NCBI GenBank assembly: GCA_964598225.1
Contig: CAZRBG010000011.1
Coordinates: forward strand, 1 to 64,000
Source: SG8-4 sp964598225
GTDB taxonomy: Bacteria; Planctomycetota; Phycisphaerae; Sedimentisphaerales; Anaerobacaceae
Direction of reading: 5' to 3'
Length of the DNA: 64,000 bases
Made by a program: the position numbers and the translations under genes. The stretch's first letter is position 1. Each line of letters starts with the position of its first letter. Of the stretch, positions 1 through 9,183 are shown one piece after another. The notes under the pieces were generated by a model. It was not told the origin of the DNA and ran no database searches. It worked only from the letters and a program-made list of their open reading frames with translations.

Positions 1-111
1 CCATTCCGACGGAACTATCCCCATGAAATCGGGAAGTTATTTCGTGCACGATCCCAAGGCCGATCCTTTTTGTCATCGTTTGGCCCTCTAAATGTAACCG
101 ACAAACGAAAT

Positions 112-205
112 GGGTGGGGCCAGCCCCACTCTACATGGCTTCGTGGCGAGGCCGTCCCGGCCTTGAGTTCGACGGCAGAGAACAAGGGCAAGATGCCCTC
201 GCCAC
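112..205. repeat. cluster of short palindromic repeats
   Basis: Bases 1-245 hold no convincing gene. They contain a palindrome at 112-134 (on the minus strand GTAGAGTGGGGCTGGCCCCA..., arms GTGGGGC/GCCCCAC). Two facing copies of another unit follow, at 143-165 (starts GTGGCGAGGCC) and 183-205 (reverse complement starts GTGGCGAGGGC). They lie just downstream of the symporter stop on the minus strand and could fold in the mRNA 3' end. No T-run follows, so calling them a terminator would be speculative. Confidence 0.55.
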
Positions 206-245
206 ATGAAACTGCCACCCACCGCATCTGTTCTCCAATTATCAA

Positions 246-1949
246 TCATCTGAGCAGCGCCAGCATTACGAGGACGCAGGCGATGCATATTCCCAGCGTG
301 ACGACGAAGCCGATCCACGACTGGCGCGACGGCTTGAGAAGGAAAAGTCCGCCGGCGGTAGTCAGTCGCTGCGATTCCGGCACGGCTTCATCGAACGGCA
401 GTTCAAGCCTGTCCTCCTGGCCTATGGGAACATAAATCTTTTTGAAGAATTTCTCGATACTCTCTTTGTTCGGGGCTTTTGTGAGCAGGCTGCCAACAAT
501 ACCCCCCGTCACGCCCGCAAGTATCGGCGCGCCTATCGATATTGCCCGTATGTCGCGCGTGTACTCAATCACGTATCGAGTCATAATGAAGGTGAATACC
601 GCCGCAATAGTGCTGCTAAACATGCCCGTAGTATTCATTCGCCGCCAGAGCAGGCCCATCGCGGTGGAGATTCCCACCAGGCTCAGGATGTTGAAGTAAT
701 CGAGAATAGCTCGAACAAGGCTGTGCCGCATCAGGATTGCCCCGACCAGCGCCAGCAGTGCCACTGCTATGCCGACGATCCGGGTTACGTGCACCAACTG
801 CTTCTCGCTGGCGCCCGGATTGACGTATGTGCGGTAGATGTTCTGGGAGAACAGCCCTGCGACGGTGACCTGGACGGCGTCGCCCGAGGACATCGACGCG
901 GCCATAACGCACGCGAGCATCACACCCTGAAGAACCGGATGCAGCAGGGTGCGGATGGAGTTGCCGAAAGCGGCGTCTTTGTGAATCTCCGATCCGGTCT
1001 TTATAAGAAACGCCACCCAGCACAGACCGAGCACGCACCAGCCGATTGTGCAGACGCGTTTTAGAATGTTGCCGTAGGTGAAGCCGACTCTTCCTTCCCA
1101 TTCGGTGCGACCCGCGGCGGTAACGCTCATCAGGTGCGGAAACGCCAGAGCCGTCAGCGGCGCGTTGATCGTAAGCAGCAGAACGGTCAGCAGGCTGAAC
1201 TTGTTCGGATTGAAAAGCCGCAGGTAGTCAACGTCGGTCGATGTTTGAGCGCGCAAACTTTCCTGCATTCCGGCCAGCCCGCCCACTTCACTCAGCCGAA
1301 GCGCCGCCGGGATGGCGATGAATGACAGAGCGATTATCATCAGGCCCTGAATCATGTCTGTGCGGATCGCGGCGATAATCCCGCCCCAATAGCTATAGAC
1401 GATAAAGACCGCCGTGCTGACAAACAGGATGCCAAAGAACCACGCCTTGCTCTCGGCACCCGCGGCATGGCCCATCATGCCCTGAACAGTTCGTGTTGTC
1501 GCCAGCAGAACGCCGGCCAGAAAGACTATCATCCCCACCGCGGCTACGATGATGTAGAGCACGCTGGCGGCCCTGCCGAAACGCTCCTGGTAATAATCGG
1601 CCATAGTCAGGCACCTCATGCGACGAATTACCGGAGCTATCAGCCAGTAGAAGGGCGTGCCGAAAAGCCACATCCACGAGACCCAGATCCCGGACGCTCC
1701 GCTGTCGACGGCTTCGCTCATCACTCCGGCGACGTTGCCCGGGTGCGTGCCGGCGCCGAAGGCGTGCATTATCATCATCGGCACGCCGAACTGCCGGTTG
1801 CCCAGCAGGTAGCCCTCCTGATTGTGCGTGCCGCGCTTGCTCCACCAGCCCATCAGGAGCATCCCGACAAAGTAAAGAACCAGTACTATCCAGATCGCGT
1901 AATGCAGGCCAAGAATATACATGCTGTTCCATCCAACAAGAGTTGTCAT
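246..1949 (-). CDS. sodium:solute symporter (SSS family)
   Basis: A 567-residue integral membrane protein with about 13-14 hydrophobic segments over its whole length, matching the usual size and pattern of SSS (PF00474) transporters such as sugar, proline or sialic-acid carriers. Family knowledge says these import a small solute with Na+. The substrate cannot be read from sequence. It is the last gene of a three-gene minus-strand operon: the GH10-like stop is 7 bases upstream of this ATG, so sugars released by the neighbouring secreted proteins are the natural guess for substrate (inference). The ribosome site before 1949 is weak. A second ATG at 1922 (MYILGLHY) has GGATGG upstream and is an alternative start. 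Family call sure, substrate unknown. Confidence 0.9.
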   Translation of the reverse strand: MTTLVGWNSMYILGLHYAIWIVLVLYFVGMLLMGWWSKRGTHNQEGYLLGNRQFGVPMMIMHAFGAGTHPGNVAGVMSEAVDSGASGIWVSWMWLFGTPFYWLIAPVIRRMRCLTMADYYQERFGRAASVLYIIVAAVGMIVFLAGVLLATTRTVQGMMGHAAGAESKAWFFGILFVSTAVFIVYSYWGGIIAAIRTDMIQGLMIIALSFIAIPAALRLSEVGGLAGMQESLRAQTSTDVDYLRLFNPNKFSLLTVLLLTINAPLTALAFPHLMSVTAAGRTEWEGRVGFTYGNILKRVCTIGWCVLGLCWVAFLIKTGSEIHKDAAFGNSIRTLLHPVLQGVMLACVMAASMSSGDAVQVTVAGLFSQNIYRTYVNPGASEKQLVHVTRIVGIAVALLALVGAILMRHSLVRAILDYFNILSLVGISTAMGLLWRRMNTTGMFSSTIAAVFTFIMTRYVIEYTRDIRAISIGAPILAGVTGGIVGSLLTKAPNKESIEKFFKKIYVPIGQEDRLELPFDEAVPESQRLTTAGGLFLLKPSRQSWIGFVVTLGICIACVLVMLALLR

Positions 1950-1956
1950 TCACCGG

Positions 1957-3222
1957 TCAAAGTCTGATCGCCTCGGTATATCCCGACTTGTCCAGCGTTG
2001 CCTCGACGGTTATTTTCCTGCCAGCGTGCTCGATGATAACCTCATAGTCGCCCAGAAAGCCTGAGACTTGGCAAGCGCCTCCTGCATCGGTAGTGCGTTG
2101 CTCGTCGGTCCACCATCTCTCGAAGACCAACTCCTTCCACATATTGCCGCAGGGCTTGATCGACCAGTCTTTGCGCCACAGTGCGGCGTCGGGCCGCCAG
2201 TGCCTGCCCTCCCAGAAGCCCCACATGACAATGGCGTTGAAGGACGGATGGCTGAAGGTTATTGTCATCACGTCCCGCAGGTAGTCGGCTTGAAGCTGCT
2301 CGTCGGTGGTGTCGATGTCGAACTCGGTCAGTTGCAGCGGCACGCCGAACTTCGCGAAGCGATCATATGTCTGCCAAAGCTCGTCGATCGGCCGCAACGA
2401 GTTCTCCTTGAAGTGGCCCATGAATCCTATGCCGTCGGGTGCGGCATCGTTCTCGAAGAGGTAGCGGATCATCTTTTCATAGGCATCGGTGCGGCTGCCG
2501 CCGGGCAGGATCGCCCCTTCGTTGACCCAAAGCGGTGTCTTTGTCTTCGACCGGGCGTGGCGGATGATTTTCGCGTAGATCTCATTCGAGCCGGTAACGT
2601 CCGCCAACGTGCCGTTCCATCCGATGATGTGATTTATAGCATCCCATTCGGCGAGCCGTTCATCGACGAAGGCGATCATCTCGTCGATGTGTGCCGAAAG
2701 CTCCGGCCAAAGCTTGCCCGGGTGCTCACGATAGTTGGTCGGTTTGTAGGACTCTCTGCTTAGAGGCGCCCAGGAGAGGTAATGGCCGCGAATGCCGATA
2801 TTGCGCGACTCGCAGAAAGCGATCATGTCGTTGAGCAGCTCCTTGTGTTCACCAAGCCTGCCTTGGCGGGCCGGGACAAACCAGTTCTGCCAGCGGAAAC
2901 CCGATTCGAACGTCGTCTTGTTGAAATGCTCAAGGAATATTTCGCGGTATTTGCGACCGTCCTCGCCTTCGAGTTGGTAGGTGCGCGGGTTGAGGATGTT
3001 GCCGAAGCCGAAGGCGTGCCGCCGCATCCTGACGTGCACTTTCGCCCCGCGGATCGAGACGCCGTCGGAGTCGAACACCTTGACCGTCAGCGGCGCTTTG
3101 CGAATCTGCTCTATCCGTGCGTTTGCCTTTTTTCGCCAGGGCGCGTCTTCGCCCCGGCCGTCATAGGTGACCTGGCCCGGGCAGACGCACGCCGACGCCA
3201 GCACAATCAAAATGCTTCTCAT
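1957..3222 (-). CDS. GH10-like (endo-1,4-beta-xylanase family) secreted protein, acid/base residue replaced
   Basis: A 421-residue protein with a short N-terminal signal-like stretch (MRSILIVLASACVCPG), a small beta-sandwich-like region (about 43-70), and a TIM barrel resembling glycoside hydrolase family 10. Start 3222 was chosen because GAGGAG lies just upstream; the frame extends 15 codons further without a better site. The nucleophile motif is present (LTEFD, Glu about 300). Where GH10 normally has WDxxNE with the acid/base Glu, this protein reads WDAINH (His about 198). The family cleaves beta-1,4-xylan with retention; with this change the protein may act on another substrate, use another catalyst, or only bind glycan. 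It lies 19 bases after the beta-helix gene and 7 before the symporter. Confidence 0.82.
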   Translation of the reverse strand: MRSILIVLASACVCPGQVTYDGRGEDAPWRKKANARIEQIRKAPLTVKVFDSDGVSIRGAKVHVRMRRHAFGFGNILNPRTYQLEGEDGRKYREIFLEHFNKTTFESGFRWQNWFVPARQGRLGEHKELLNDMIAFCESRNIGIRGHYLSWAPLSRESYKPTNYREHPGKLWPELSAHIDEMIAFVDERLAEWDAINHIIGWNGTLADVTGSNEIYAKIIRHARSKTKTPLWVNEGAILPGGSRTDAYEKMIRYLFENDAAPDGIGFMGHFKENSLRPIDELWQTYDRFAKFGVPLQLTEFDIDTTDEQLQADYLRDVMTITFSHPSFNAIVMWGFWEGRHWRPDAALWRKDWSIKPCGNMWKELVFERWWTDEQRTTDAGGACQVSGFLGDYEVIIEHAGRKITVEATLDKSGYTEAIRL

Positions 3223-3241
3223 ATTAGACTCCTCGATCTTA

Positions 3242-5017
3242 TTAATGCTTTTTAAATTCCCAAACAATCTTGTTCCGTCCCTGCTCGAGGTCGGCCAGGG
3301 GGCCGGGGATCGGCTGCTTGTACCTTCTGCCGTTGATGTCGGTGCTCACTTTGATCGGATTGCCGTGGCTGTCTTCGATAGTCTGGCCGACGGTGGAAAA
3401 GACACCGACGAGTTCCGCATCGACCCAGGGGCATTCGATGTCGAAAGGTTTATTGTTTACGAAGAACTCGATCGTGACTCCAAGAGGGCGATCTTTGTGT
3501 ATGAATCCTGTCGCAAACGGATCGGCCACGCTGTGCTGGTCGCCGAAAGAGCCGGCCTTGGCGCCCTCGTAAAAGACGTTGTAATCCGAATCATAACCGG
3601 GCGCATCCTTGACCTCGCTGAGCCCGCGGCGGATGAAGATGTTGTTGTACCACCTCTCGTCCCGGGCCGTGCCGGTCTTGCGCCCGACAGATATTGTCGT
3701 ATGCGGCTTGTAATACGAGGAACGGCGTCTCGTGTCCGGCTGATACTTGTACCGGGAATCGACCAGCAAGTTATGTGCGATGATCGTAGCCTCGGAATTG
3801 CTCTTCATCTCCTGGCCGATAAGGATGTTGTTGTCGATAAGCGCCGGGCCGTGATTCATCTCCAGAAAGACAGTCGCCGCCTCGGTGTCGTAGATGATGT
3901 TGCGCGTGATCCGCGTTCCCTGATTCGCGTAGTCCATCCAGATGCCGAAAGCTCCCTGCATCTGGTGATAAACGCCTCGGATCAGGTTGTCACTGAGGAT
4001 TGTGTCGACGCTGTTGTGCAGCTTGATCGCCGCCGTCTCCCAACCACCGAATTCCCGGCGGTAATTGGTGTCTTCGATGAAGTTGGCGGCGATGAGGCTG
4101 CGAGTCGCGCCCTTTTGCCCGGCGATGCCCGCCTGGCCGCAGCGTTTGATCACGTTGTTGCGGACGATGTGGTCGCCGTAGGCATCGATGTCGTCATAAT
4201 CGACGCCGGGGGCCTGGCCCAGGATGATGCCGACGCAGCGAGCGTTTATGATCGTGCAATTCTGGATGATCCAGTGCTTTCCCATCCGCGGCCCGATTGC
4301 GCCGGTTTGCAGCTCGATCACCGGCGGCGCCCAGTTAGCCGCGGCGTGCATAAAATGAAAACCATCAACGGTTATATACCTTAGCCCCGTGATCTCCGGC
4401 ATGAAAAGGCTCTCTCGAACGTTGATCTCGGCTACCTCGTTGTTGGGATTGGCATCGCCGAAATTAGCCCAAATGGTCGTTACTTGCTCGCCCGCCCGAC
4501 AAAGCCAGCTTTGCTCTGCTTCTTTCACCTCATCCGCCGTCTGTTTCTCATAGAAAGCCTCGCCGTTGAGATAAACATCGCCGCGATGATGCCATTGGCC
4601 GTAGTTCAGCCAGCCGCCGGAAAGCTTAAGTGCGTAAGGATTGTAATTACCGAAGAAGGCGTTGGGCAGTTCGACTTTCCACACGCCTCCACCTTCGTCG
4701 GTCCAGGAGGTGATTCTCTCGGAGCCTTTTATTACAACCTTTTCACCGGGCACGGCTCTGTATGTAATGCGTTTATTCTCGCTCGTTCCCCCGCGAGCGG
4801 GCTTGACCCACTCGCGATACGTCCCGGCGTGAACGATGATTGTGTCCCCGGGCATGGCAACTCGCGCCGCTTTGCTGAGTGTGAGGTACGGATTGTCACG
4901 ATTCCCCGCATCTGAGTCACCCCCGGCTTTTGAGACGTGAATCTCTCGTGCGGCTGTCACCTGCCCTGTAAATACAACCGCCGTAAACGCAGCAGCAAGT
5001 ATGGCTTGTTTTCCCAT
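3242..5017 (-). CDS. secreted right-handed beta-helix protein (pectate-lyase-like fold)
   Basis: A 591-residue protein. Start 5017 (MGKQAILAAAFTAV) is preferred to the longer frame because AAGGAG sits at good spacing and a signal peptide follows directly. The N-terminal part has the DUF1565-like pattern (IHVSKAGGDSD..GNRDNPYLTLSKAA..PGDTIIVHAGTYRE). The middle is a string of parallel beta-helix coils with recurring Asn-Ile/Val-Ile turns (IIQNCTI, IVRNNVI, IAANFI, ILSDNLI, ITRNIIY, LIDNNILI). Such folds occur in polysaccharide lyases, epimerases and some glycosidases; no specific catalytic set is recognised, so the activity is open. It is the first gene of the operon with the GH10-like protein and the symporter, supporting a role in extracellular polysaccharide breakdown. 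Confidence 0.85.
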   Translation of the reverse strand: MGKQAILAAAFTAVVFTGQVTAAREIHVSKAGGDSDAGNRDNPYLTLSKAARVAMPGDTIIVHAGTYREWVKPARGGTSENKRITYRAVPGEKVVIKGSERITSWTDEGGGVWKVELPNAFFGNYNPYALKLSGGWLNYGQWHHRGDVYLNGEAFYEKQTADEVKEAEQSWLCRAGEQVTTIWANFGDANPNNEVAEINVRESLFMPEITGLRYITVDGFHFMHAAANWAPPVIELQTGAIGPRMGKHWIIQNCTIINARCVGIILGQAPGVDYDDIDAYGDHIVRNNVIKRCGQAGIAGQKGATRSLIAANFIEDTNYRREFGGWETAAIKLHNSVDTILSDNLIRGVYHQMQGAFGIWMDYANQGTRITRNIIYDTEAATVFLEMNHGPALIDNNILIGQEMKSNSEATIIAHNLLVDSRYKYQPDTRRRSSYYKPHTTISVGRKTGTARDERWYNNIFIRRGLSEVKDAPGYDSDYNVFYEGAKAGSFGDQHSVADPFATGFIHKDRPLGVTIEFFVNNKPFDIECPWVDAELVGVFSTVGQTIEDSHGNPIKVSTDINGRRYKQPIPGPLADLEQGRNKIVWEFKKH

Positions 5018-5214
5018 TTTAACACTCCTTTCTCGAACGGCCAGGCTCAGAGGCCGCATCGTTAATTCTCTTGTCGGCACATAATAAACGAAATTCCGCC
5101 CGATTAAAAATGAATTGATATTTCATTTACACAAATCCCGCTGTTCAACTTTTTGGTGGCGGGCTTTTATTTTCGTGGTAACATAGACACAAACTTGGCA
5201 TGAAAGGGATCGAC

Positions 5215-6231
5215 ATGAAAAGAGCAATTTTCGTTTTTATAATTCTTCTGCTTGCCGCTACTACGCGCGCTGTTGCGCCAAAGGTGGAGTTTGTCAAGGA
5301 CGAAGGAAAAATTGACGTCGTTATCGGCGGCAGGCCTTTTACCAGCTACTTTTACGGCGAAAGACTCCCCAAGCCCGTTCTCGTGCCTATTCGGACCCCG
5401 TCCGGCATCGAGGTCAGTCGCAGGTATCCGCTGGTGGAAATGCCGGGCGGCAGCATGGATCATAAGCATCATAAGGGGATATTCTTCGCCGTGGATCTGG
5501 TCAACGGCGTCAAGTTCTGGAATAATACCGATCCGCCCCCGCAGATCAGGCACGAGAAGATAACGGAAATGGCCGCCGGGGCGGGAACGGGAAAACTTTC
5601 GGCCGTCTCACACTGGGTGGCTGGGAAGAATAAGACGTTACTTGAAGAAAAGAGGACCATGGTGTTCTCGGCAGGCCGCCACGAGGGTGAATATGCCGTC
5701 GATGTGAGTATCGACCTCAAGGCGGTGAATGAAGACGTGTTGTTCGAGGATATCGAGGAGGGCATGTTCGCGATTCGCGTTTCCGATTATCTCAGAGAGA
5801 GCGATTCATCGAAGTCCTTGCGACCGGGAGACACGTTGCCCGATGAGTCTGTCGAAGGAACCGGCAGATATTTCAGCTCGAACGGTGACGAAACGGCAAA
5901 GAACGTCTGGGGCAAGCGCGCCCGGTGGGTCGCCTTGCAGGGCGTCAGAAAAGGCAAGGTAGTCGGAGTCGCCATCCTGAATCACCCGGCGAGTATCAAC
6001 TACCCCACGTACTGGCACGTTAGAAATTACGGCCTGTTCTCGGCCAATCCGCTCGGTCAGGGTGACTTCCAGCGACAGATGCCGCAGAAGTATCGAAAGA
6101 ACAAAGTCATGCCGTTAAACCTCAGACTCGAGCCCGGTGAGACGGCACATTTCAGATTTCTCGTTATTGTTTACGAGGGGATCAGAACCGCCGAACAGAT
6201 CGAGCAGCGATTCAGGAAATTCGCAGAATAA
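5215..6231 (+). CDS. secreted DUF6807 (PmoA-like) family protein
   Basis: A 338-residue protein with signal peptide MKRAIFVFIILLLAATTRAV. It carries the pattern of the family annotated as PmoA/DUF6807: FTSYFYGERLPKPVLVPIRT near the N-terminus, then a His-rich MPGGSMDHKHHKGIFFAVD and a later VAILNHPAS..PTYWHVRNYGLFSANPLG. The biochemical role of this family is not established to my knowledge; despite the name it is not a subunit of methane monooxygenase. It is common in planctomycetes beside sugar-acting genes, as here. ATG 5215 is preferred over ATG 5200 because GAAAGGGAT precedes it. Divergent from the beta-helix operon, with about 200 bases between the starts, so a shared control region is possible. 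Confidence 0.8.
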   Translation: MKRAIFVFIILLLAATTRAVAPKVEFVKDEGKIDVVIGGRPFTSYFYGERLPKPVLVPIRTPSGIEVSRRYPLVEMPGGSMDHKHHKGIFFAVDLVNGVKFWNNTDPPPQIRHEKITEMAAGAGTGKLSAVSHWVAGKNKTLLEEKRTMVFSAGRHEGEYAVDVSIDLKAVNEDVLFEDIEEGMFAIRVSDYLRESDSSKSLRPGDTLPDESVEGTGRYFSSNGDETAKNVWGKRARWVALQGVRKGKVVGVAILNHPASINYPTYWHVRNYGLFSANPLGQGDFQRQMPQKYRKNKVMPLNLRLEPGETAHFRFLVIVYEGIRTAEQIEQRFRKFAE

Positions 6232-6240
6232 TTGAAATGC

Positions 6241-6362
6241 GGTTATTAGGGAACCAGGTAATCAGGTCGTGGGTATCAGGTTATCAGGTAAGTGTTAGCG
6301 CCCGGCAGAGGCGGCGGGTCAATCCTGATATCCTGCACCCTGATAGTCTGATCCCCTGATAT
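6241..6362. repeat. intergenic block of inverted TATCAGG units
   Basis: The 157-base gap between the DUF6807 and Gfo/Idh genes is largely made of the units ATCAGGT / TATCAGGTTATCAGGT on the left (about 6258-6290) and their inverse, CCTGATATCCTG, CCCTGATAG, CCCCTGATATCC, on the right (about 6325-6362). The two halves can pair as an imperfect long hairpin. It ends a few bases before the AAGGGAGG ribosome site of the next gene. Confidence 0.6.
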
Positions 6363-6388
6363 CCTTACTTTTTGAAGGGAGGTTTATC

Positions 6389-7660
6389 ATGAACAATCTC
6401 ACCCGAAGAGATTTTGTTAGAAGTACAGTCGCCACCGGCGCCGCGGCTGCTTTGCCGTTTTCCAACGTTCGTGGAGCAAACACCGATATCCGCGTGGCCA
6501 TAGTGGGTATTCGCGGCCGGGGAGGCAGCCTCGCTCGGGAATTCCATGACCTCGACGGCGTGCGCGTGGTCGCGCTGTGCGACGTGGACGGCGGCGAGCT
6601 GGCAAAGCGGGTGAAGGAATTCAAAGACCGCAATGCAAAGGTAGACGGCTATGAGGACTTTCGGCGGATGCTTGAGGATAAATCCATTGACGTTGTGGCC
6701 GTCGCCACGCCCGACCACTGGCACGTCCCCGTCGCGGCACATTCCGTTGTCGCCGGAAAAGACGTTTACGTCGAGAAGCCCCTGAGCCACACTATCGCCG
6801 AAGGGCGTTTTCTGGTAGAACTGGCGCGCAAGCACCGCAAAATCGTGCAGCACGGCACGCAGGCGCGATCCTCTGAGAACATCGCAGAGGGAATCGAGTA
6901 CCTTCGCTCGGGCAAGCTCGGCAAGGTCAGGATGGCCAAGGCGATCAACTGCCAGTTGCGAGGGCCGATTGGCCGCGTCGCAGACAGCGAAGCTCCGCCC
7001 AACGTCAACTACGATCTCTGGCTCGGCCCGGCGCCGAAGCGGCCGTTCAACCGCAATCGGTTCCACTACAACTGGCACTGGTTCTGGGACTACGGAACGG
7101 GCGACACGGGCAACGACGGTGTCCATCAGATCGACATCGCCCGCTGGGGTTTAGGCGTCGAGCTGCCGAATGCAGTCTCATGCAGCGGCGGGCAGTTATT
7201 CTACGACGACGACCACCAAACGCCCGATACTCAGATCGCTACGTTCGAGTATGATGACGTCTACCTGATGTTCGAGATGCGCCTGTGGACGCCGTATAAA
7301 CTCGAAGGCCACGATAACGGCGACATGTTCTACGCTGACGGCGGGACAATGTCGATCGGCAGAAACGGCTGGGAGGTAACATTCAAGAACGGCAAGCCCG
7401 GCCCCGGCGGCCCCCGCGGCAGAACCCCTCACGCAGCCAACTTCATCAAAGCCGTCCGCAGTCGAAAAGAGAGCGACCTGAACGCCGACGTCGAGGTAGG
7501 CCACCACTCGGCCGCCCTGTGCCATCTCGCCAACATCTCAATGCGAACAGGCCGTCGACTAAGATTCGACACCAAAAACGAACGCTTCATCGACGCCCCC
7601 AATGCCAACACCTACCTGACAAAAAAATACCGAAAAGGATACGAACTACCAAAGCTGTAA
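6389..7660 (+). CDS. Tat-exported Gfo/Idh/MocA family oxidoreductase
   Basis: A 423-residue NAD(P)-dependent oxidoreductase-like protein with a twin-arginine signal (NLTRRDFVRSTVATGAAAAL). A Rossmann region follows (VAIVGIRGRGGSLA), the family EKP motif (VEKPLSHT, about residue 130, containing the conserved Lys) and the C-terminal alpha/beta domain typical of GFO_IDH_MocA. Members act on sugars, inositols or sugar-like compounds with bound cofactor. Export by Tat as a folded, cofactor-loaded protein is common among planctomycete paralogues. ATG 6389 has GAAGGGAGG upstream. It is co-directional with the DUF6807 gene across a repeat-filled gap, so co-transcription is plausible but not shown. 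Exact substrate unknown. Confidence 0.9.
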   Translation: MNNLTRRDFVRSTVATGAAAALPFSNVRGANTDIRVAIVGIRGRGGSLAREFHDLDGVRVVALCDVDGGELAKRVKEFKDRNAKVDGYEDFRRMLEDKSIDVVAVATPDHWHVPVAAHSVVAGKDVYVEKPLSHTIAEGRFLVELARKHRKIVQHGTQARSSENIAEGIEYLRSGKLGKVRMAKAINCQLRGPIGRVADSEAPPNVNYDLWLGPAPKRPFNRNRFHYNWHWFWDYGTGDTGNDGVHQIDIARWGLGVELPNAVSCSGGQLFYDDDHQTPDTQIATFEYDDVYLMFEMRLWTPYKLEGHDNGDMFYADGGTMSIGRNGWEVTFKNGKPGPGGPRGRTPHAANFIKAVRSRKESDLNADVEVGHHSAALCHLANISMRTGRRLRFDTKNERFIDAPNANTYLTKKYRKGYELPKL

Positions 7661-7760
7661 AAGAAATAATGCACGTTCATAAATACTGCTCGTACCAAGA
7701 CATTCTTACGGTTGGAGAATGAACTTGCAAAATTCCGACAGCGGTATAGAGTCATGGACT

Positions 7761-9183
7761 ATGGCAAAGAAAGCGAAAAAGAAACAAAAAAACGGTTCGA
7801 AAAAAAGGCAAGCCGTCACCACTGGTCGATACGGGAGTGATCTACTGTGGGGATAACCTTGAACAGCTCAAGAAATTACCGGACAAATGCATTGACTTGA
7901 TTTATATTGATCCGCCATTTAACTCCAACCGAAATTATGAAGTTTTCTGGGGTGAGACCAAAGAAAGACGCTCTTTCGAGGACCGGCACGCATCGACGCA
8001 GGCCTATATCGATTTCATGCGGCCCCGTTGCGTAGAACTGCACCGCGTTCTCAAGGATACAGGCTCCTTCTACTATCACTGCGATTAGCACGCTTCCCAT
8101 TACGTCAAAATTATGATGGATCAAATCTTCGGCGAGAACCAGTTCGTTAATGAAATCATTTGGAAGCGCCAATCCGCACATAGCGACGCCAAGCAAGGAT
8201 CAAAGCACCTCGGTCGTGTTCACGACATGATTTTATTCTTTGCCAAAGGAAAGAGATACACCTTCAAGCATCTTTACACGCCGTACGACCAAGAATATAT
8301 CGAGAATTTCTACAGGAATATTGAACCGGAAACTGGACGTAGATATTCGCTCGGTGACCTATGTGCCCCTGGTGGTGCATCACCATCAAAGGGAAATCCT
8401 TTCTACGAATTTCTCGGTGTTGAACGCTACTGGCGATTCAGCAAGGAAAATATGGAGAAAATGTATGAGCAAGGATTGATTGTCCAGTCGAAGCCAGGTG
8501 CCGTCTCACGACAGAAAAGATATCTGGACGAAGGAAAGGGAACACCTATCGGAAGCCTGTGGGATGACATAAATCCTGTTCATGGTTCTTCTCGTGAGAG
8601 CCTGGGCTACCCAACACAGAAACCGCTGGTCTTGCTTCAACGGATTCTCGAAATAAGCAGCGAACGCAATGATATTGTCCTCGATGCTTTTTGTGGCTGC
8701 GGGACAGCATTAGTAGCCGCTGAAAATCGGGGGCGTCAATGGATCGGCATAGACGTCTCTCCTACAGCCTGTCGGGTAATGGCCAAGCGCATGCGAGATG
8801 TTTGCGGTCTCAAAGAGGATGAAAAGCTATGGCGAATTGGGCGGGGCTTTATCGTGCGTGACCTGCCGTGGTCCGAAGAGAAGCTTCGTAAAATTCCCCC
8901 GTTCGAGTTTGAAAACTGGGCAGTTATCGCGCTGGGTGGTATTCCCAACAAGGCACAGGTTGGTGATATGGGTATCGACGGGCGAATTTATCCGGTGTCG
9001 GCTACGCCTAAAAAGAAGGAAGGCGAACTGGCGTTCATGGATGTATGGTATCCCATACAGGTTAAACAGAAAGAAGAGGCCGGGCGCCCTGACATAGATT
9101 CGTTCGAGGCGGTCATGGTCCGCGAGGATCGCAACAAGGGCCCCAATCCAATTCAGGGGACATCTTACGTATTTAGGTTTTGA
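7761..9183 (+). pseudogene. decayed DNA methyltransferase with C-terminal nuclease-like domain (beta-class N6_N4_Mtase)
   Basis: A site-specific DNA-methyltransferase-like gene with three defects. The start MAKKAKKKQKNGSKK (ATG 7761) is in a different frame from the body; removing one A from the 7-A run at 7800-7806 would join them (..GSKKGKPSPLVDTGVIYCGDN). In the body, motif DPPF (IYIDPPFNS) is followed by YYHCD and an in-frame TAG at 8086-8088, then HASHYVK in the same frame; relatives have Trp there, so TGG to TAG is the simple explanation. Motif I (DAFCGCGTAL, about 8683) and a possible PD-(D/E)XK site (MGIDGRIY..PIQVKQK) follow. The protein then loses its expected end at about 9145, where a repeat element begins. 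Sequencing error or phase variation in the A-run cannot be excluded. Confidence 0.82.

Noticed and set aside
723..1064. Open frames opposite the symporter gene
   Set aside because: Low-complexity shadow translations without ribosome sites; the symporter frame has consistent membrane segments.
3167..4384. Long open frame on the plus strand opposite the beta-helix gene
   Set aside because: It is antisense to a gene with clear signal peptide and beta-helix coils, has no family-like composition, and GC-rich codons leave the opposite strand open by chance.
7666..7722. Short plus-strand frame after the Gfo/Idh gene
   Set aside because: Begins inside the neighbouring coding sequence in another frame, with no independent support.
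8086..8088. TAG read as pyrrolysine
   Set aside because: The position is Trp in relatives, a frameshift and 3' loss accompany it, and nothing suggests pyrrolysine use; a nonsense mutation is simpler.
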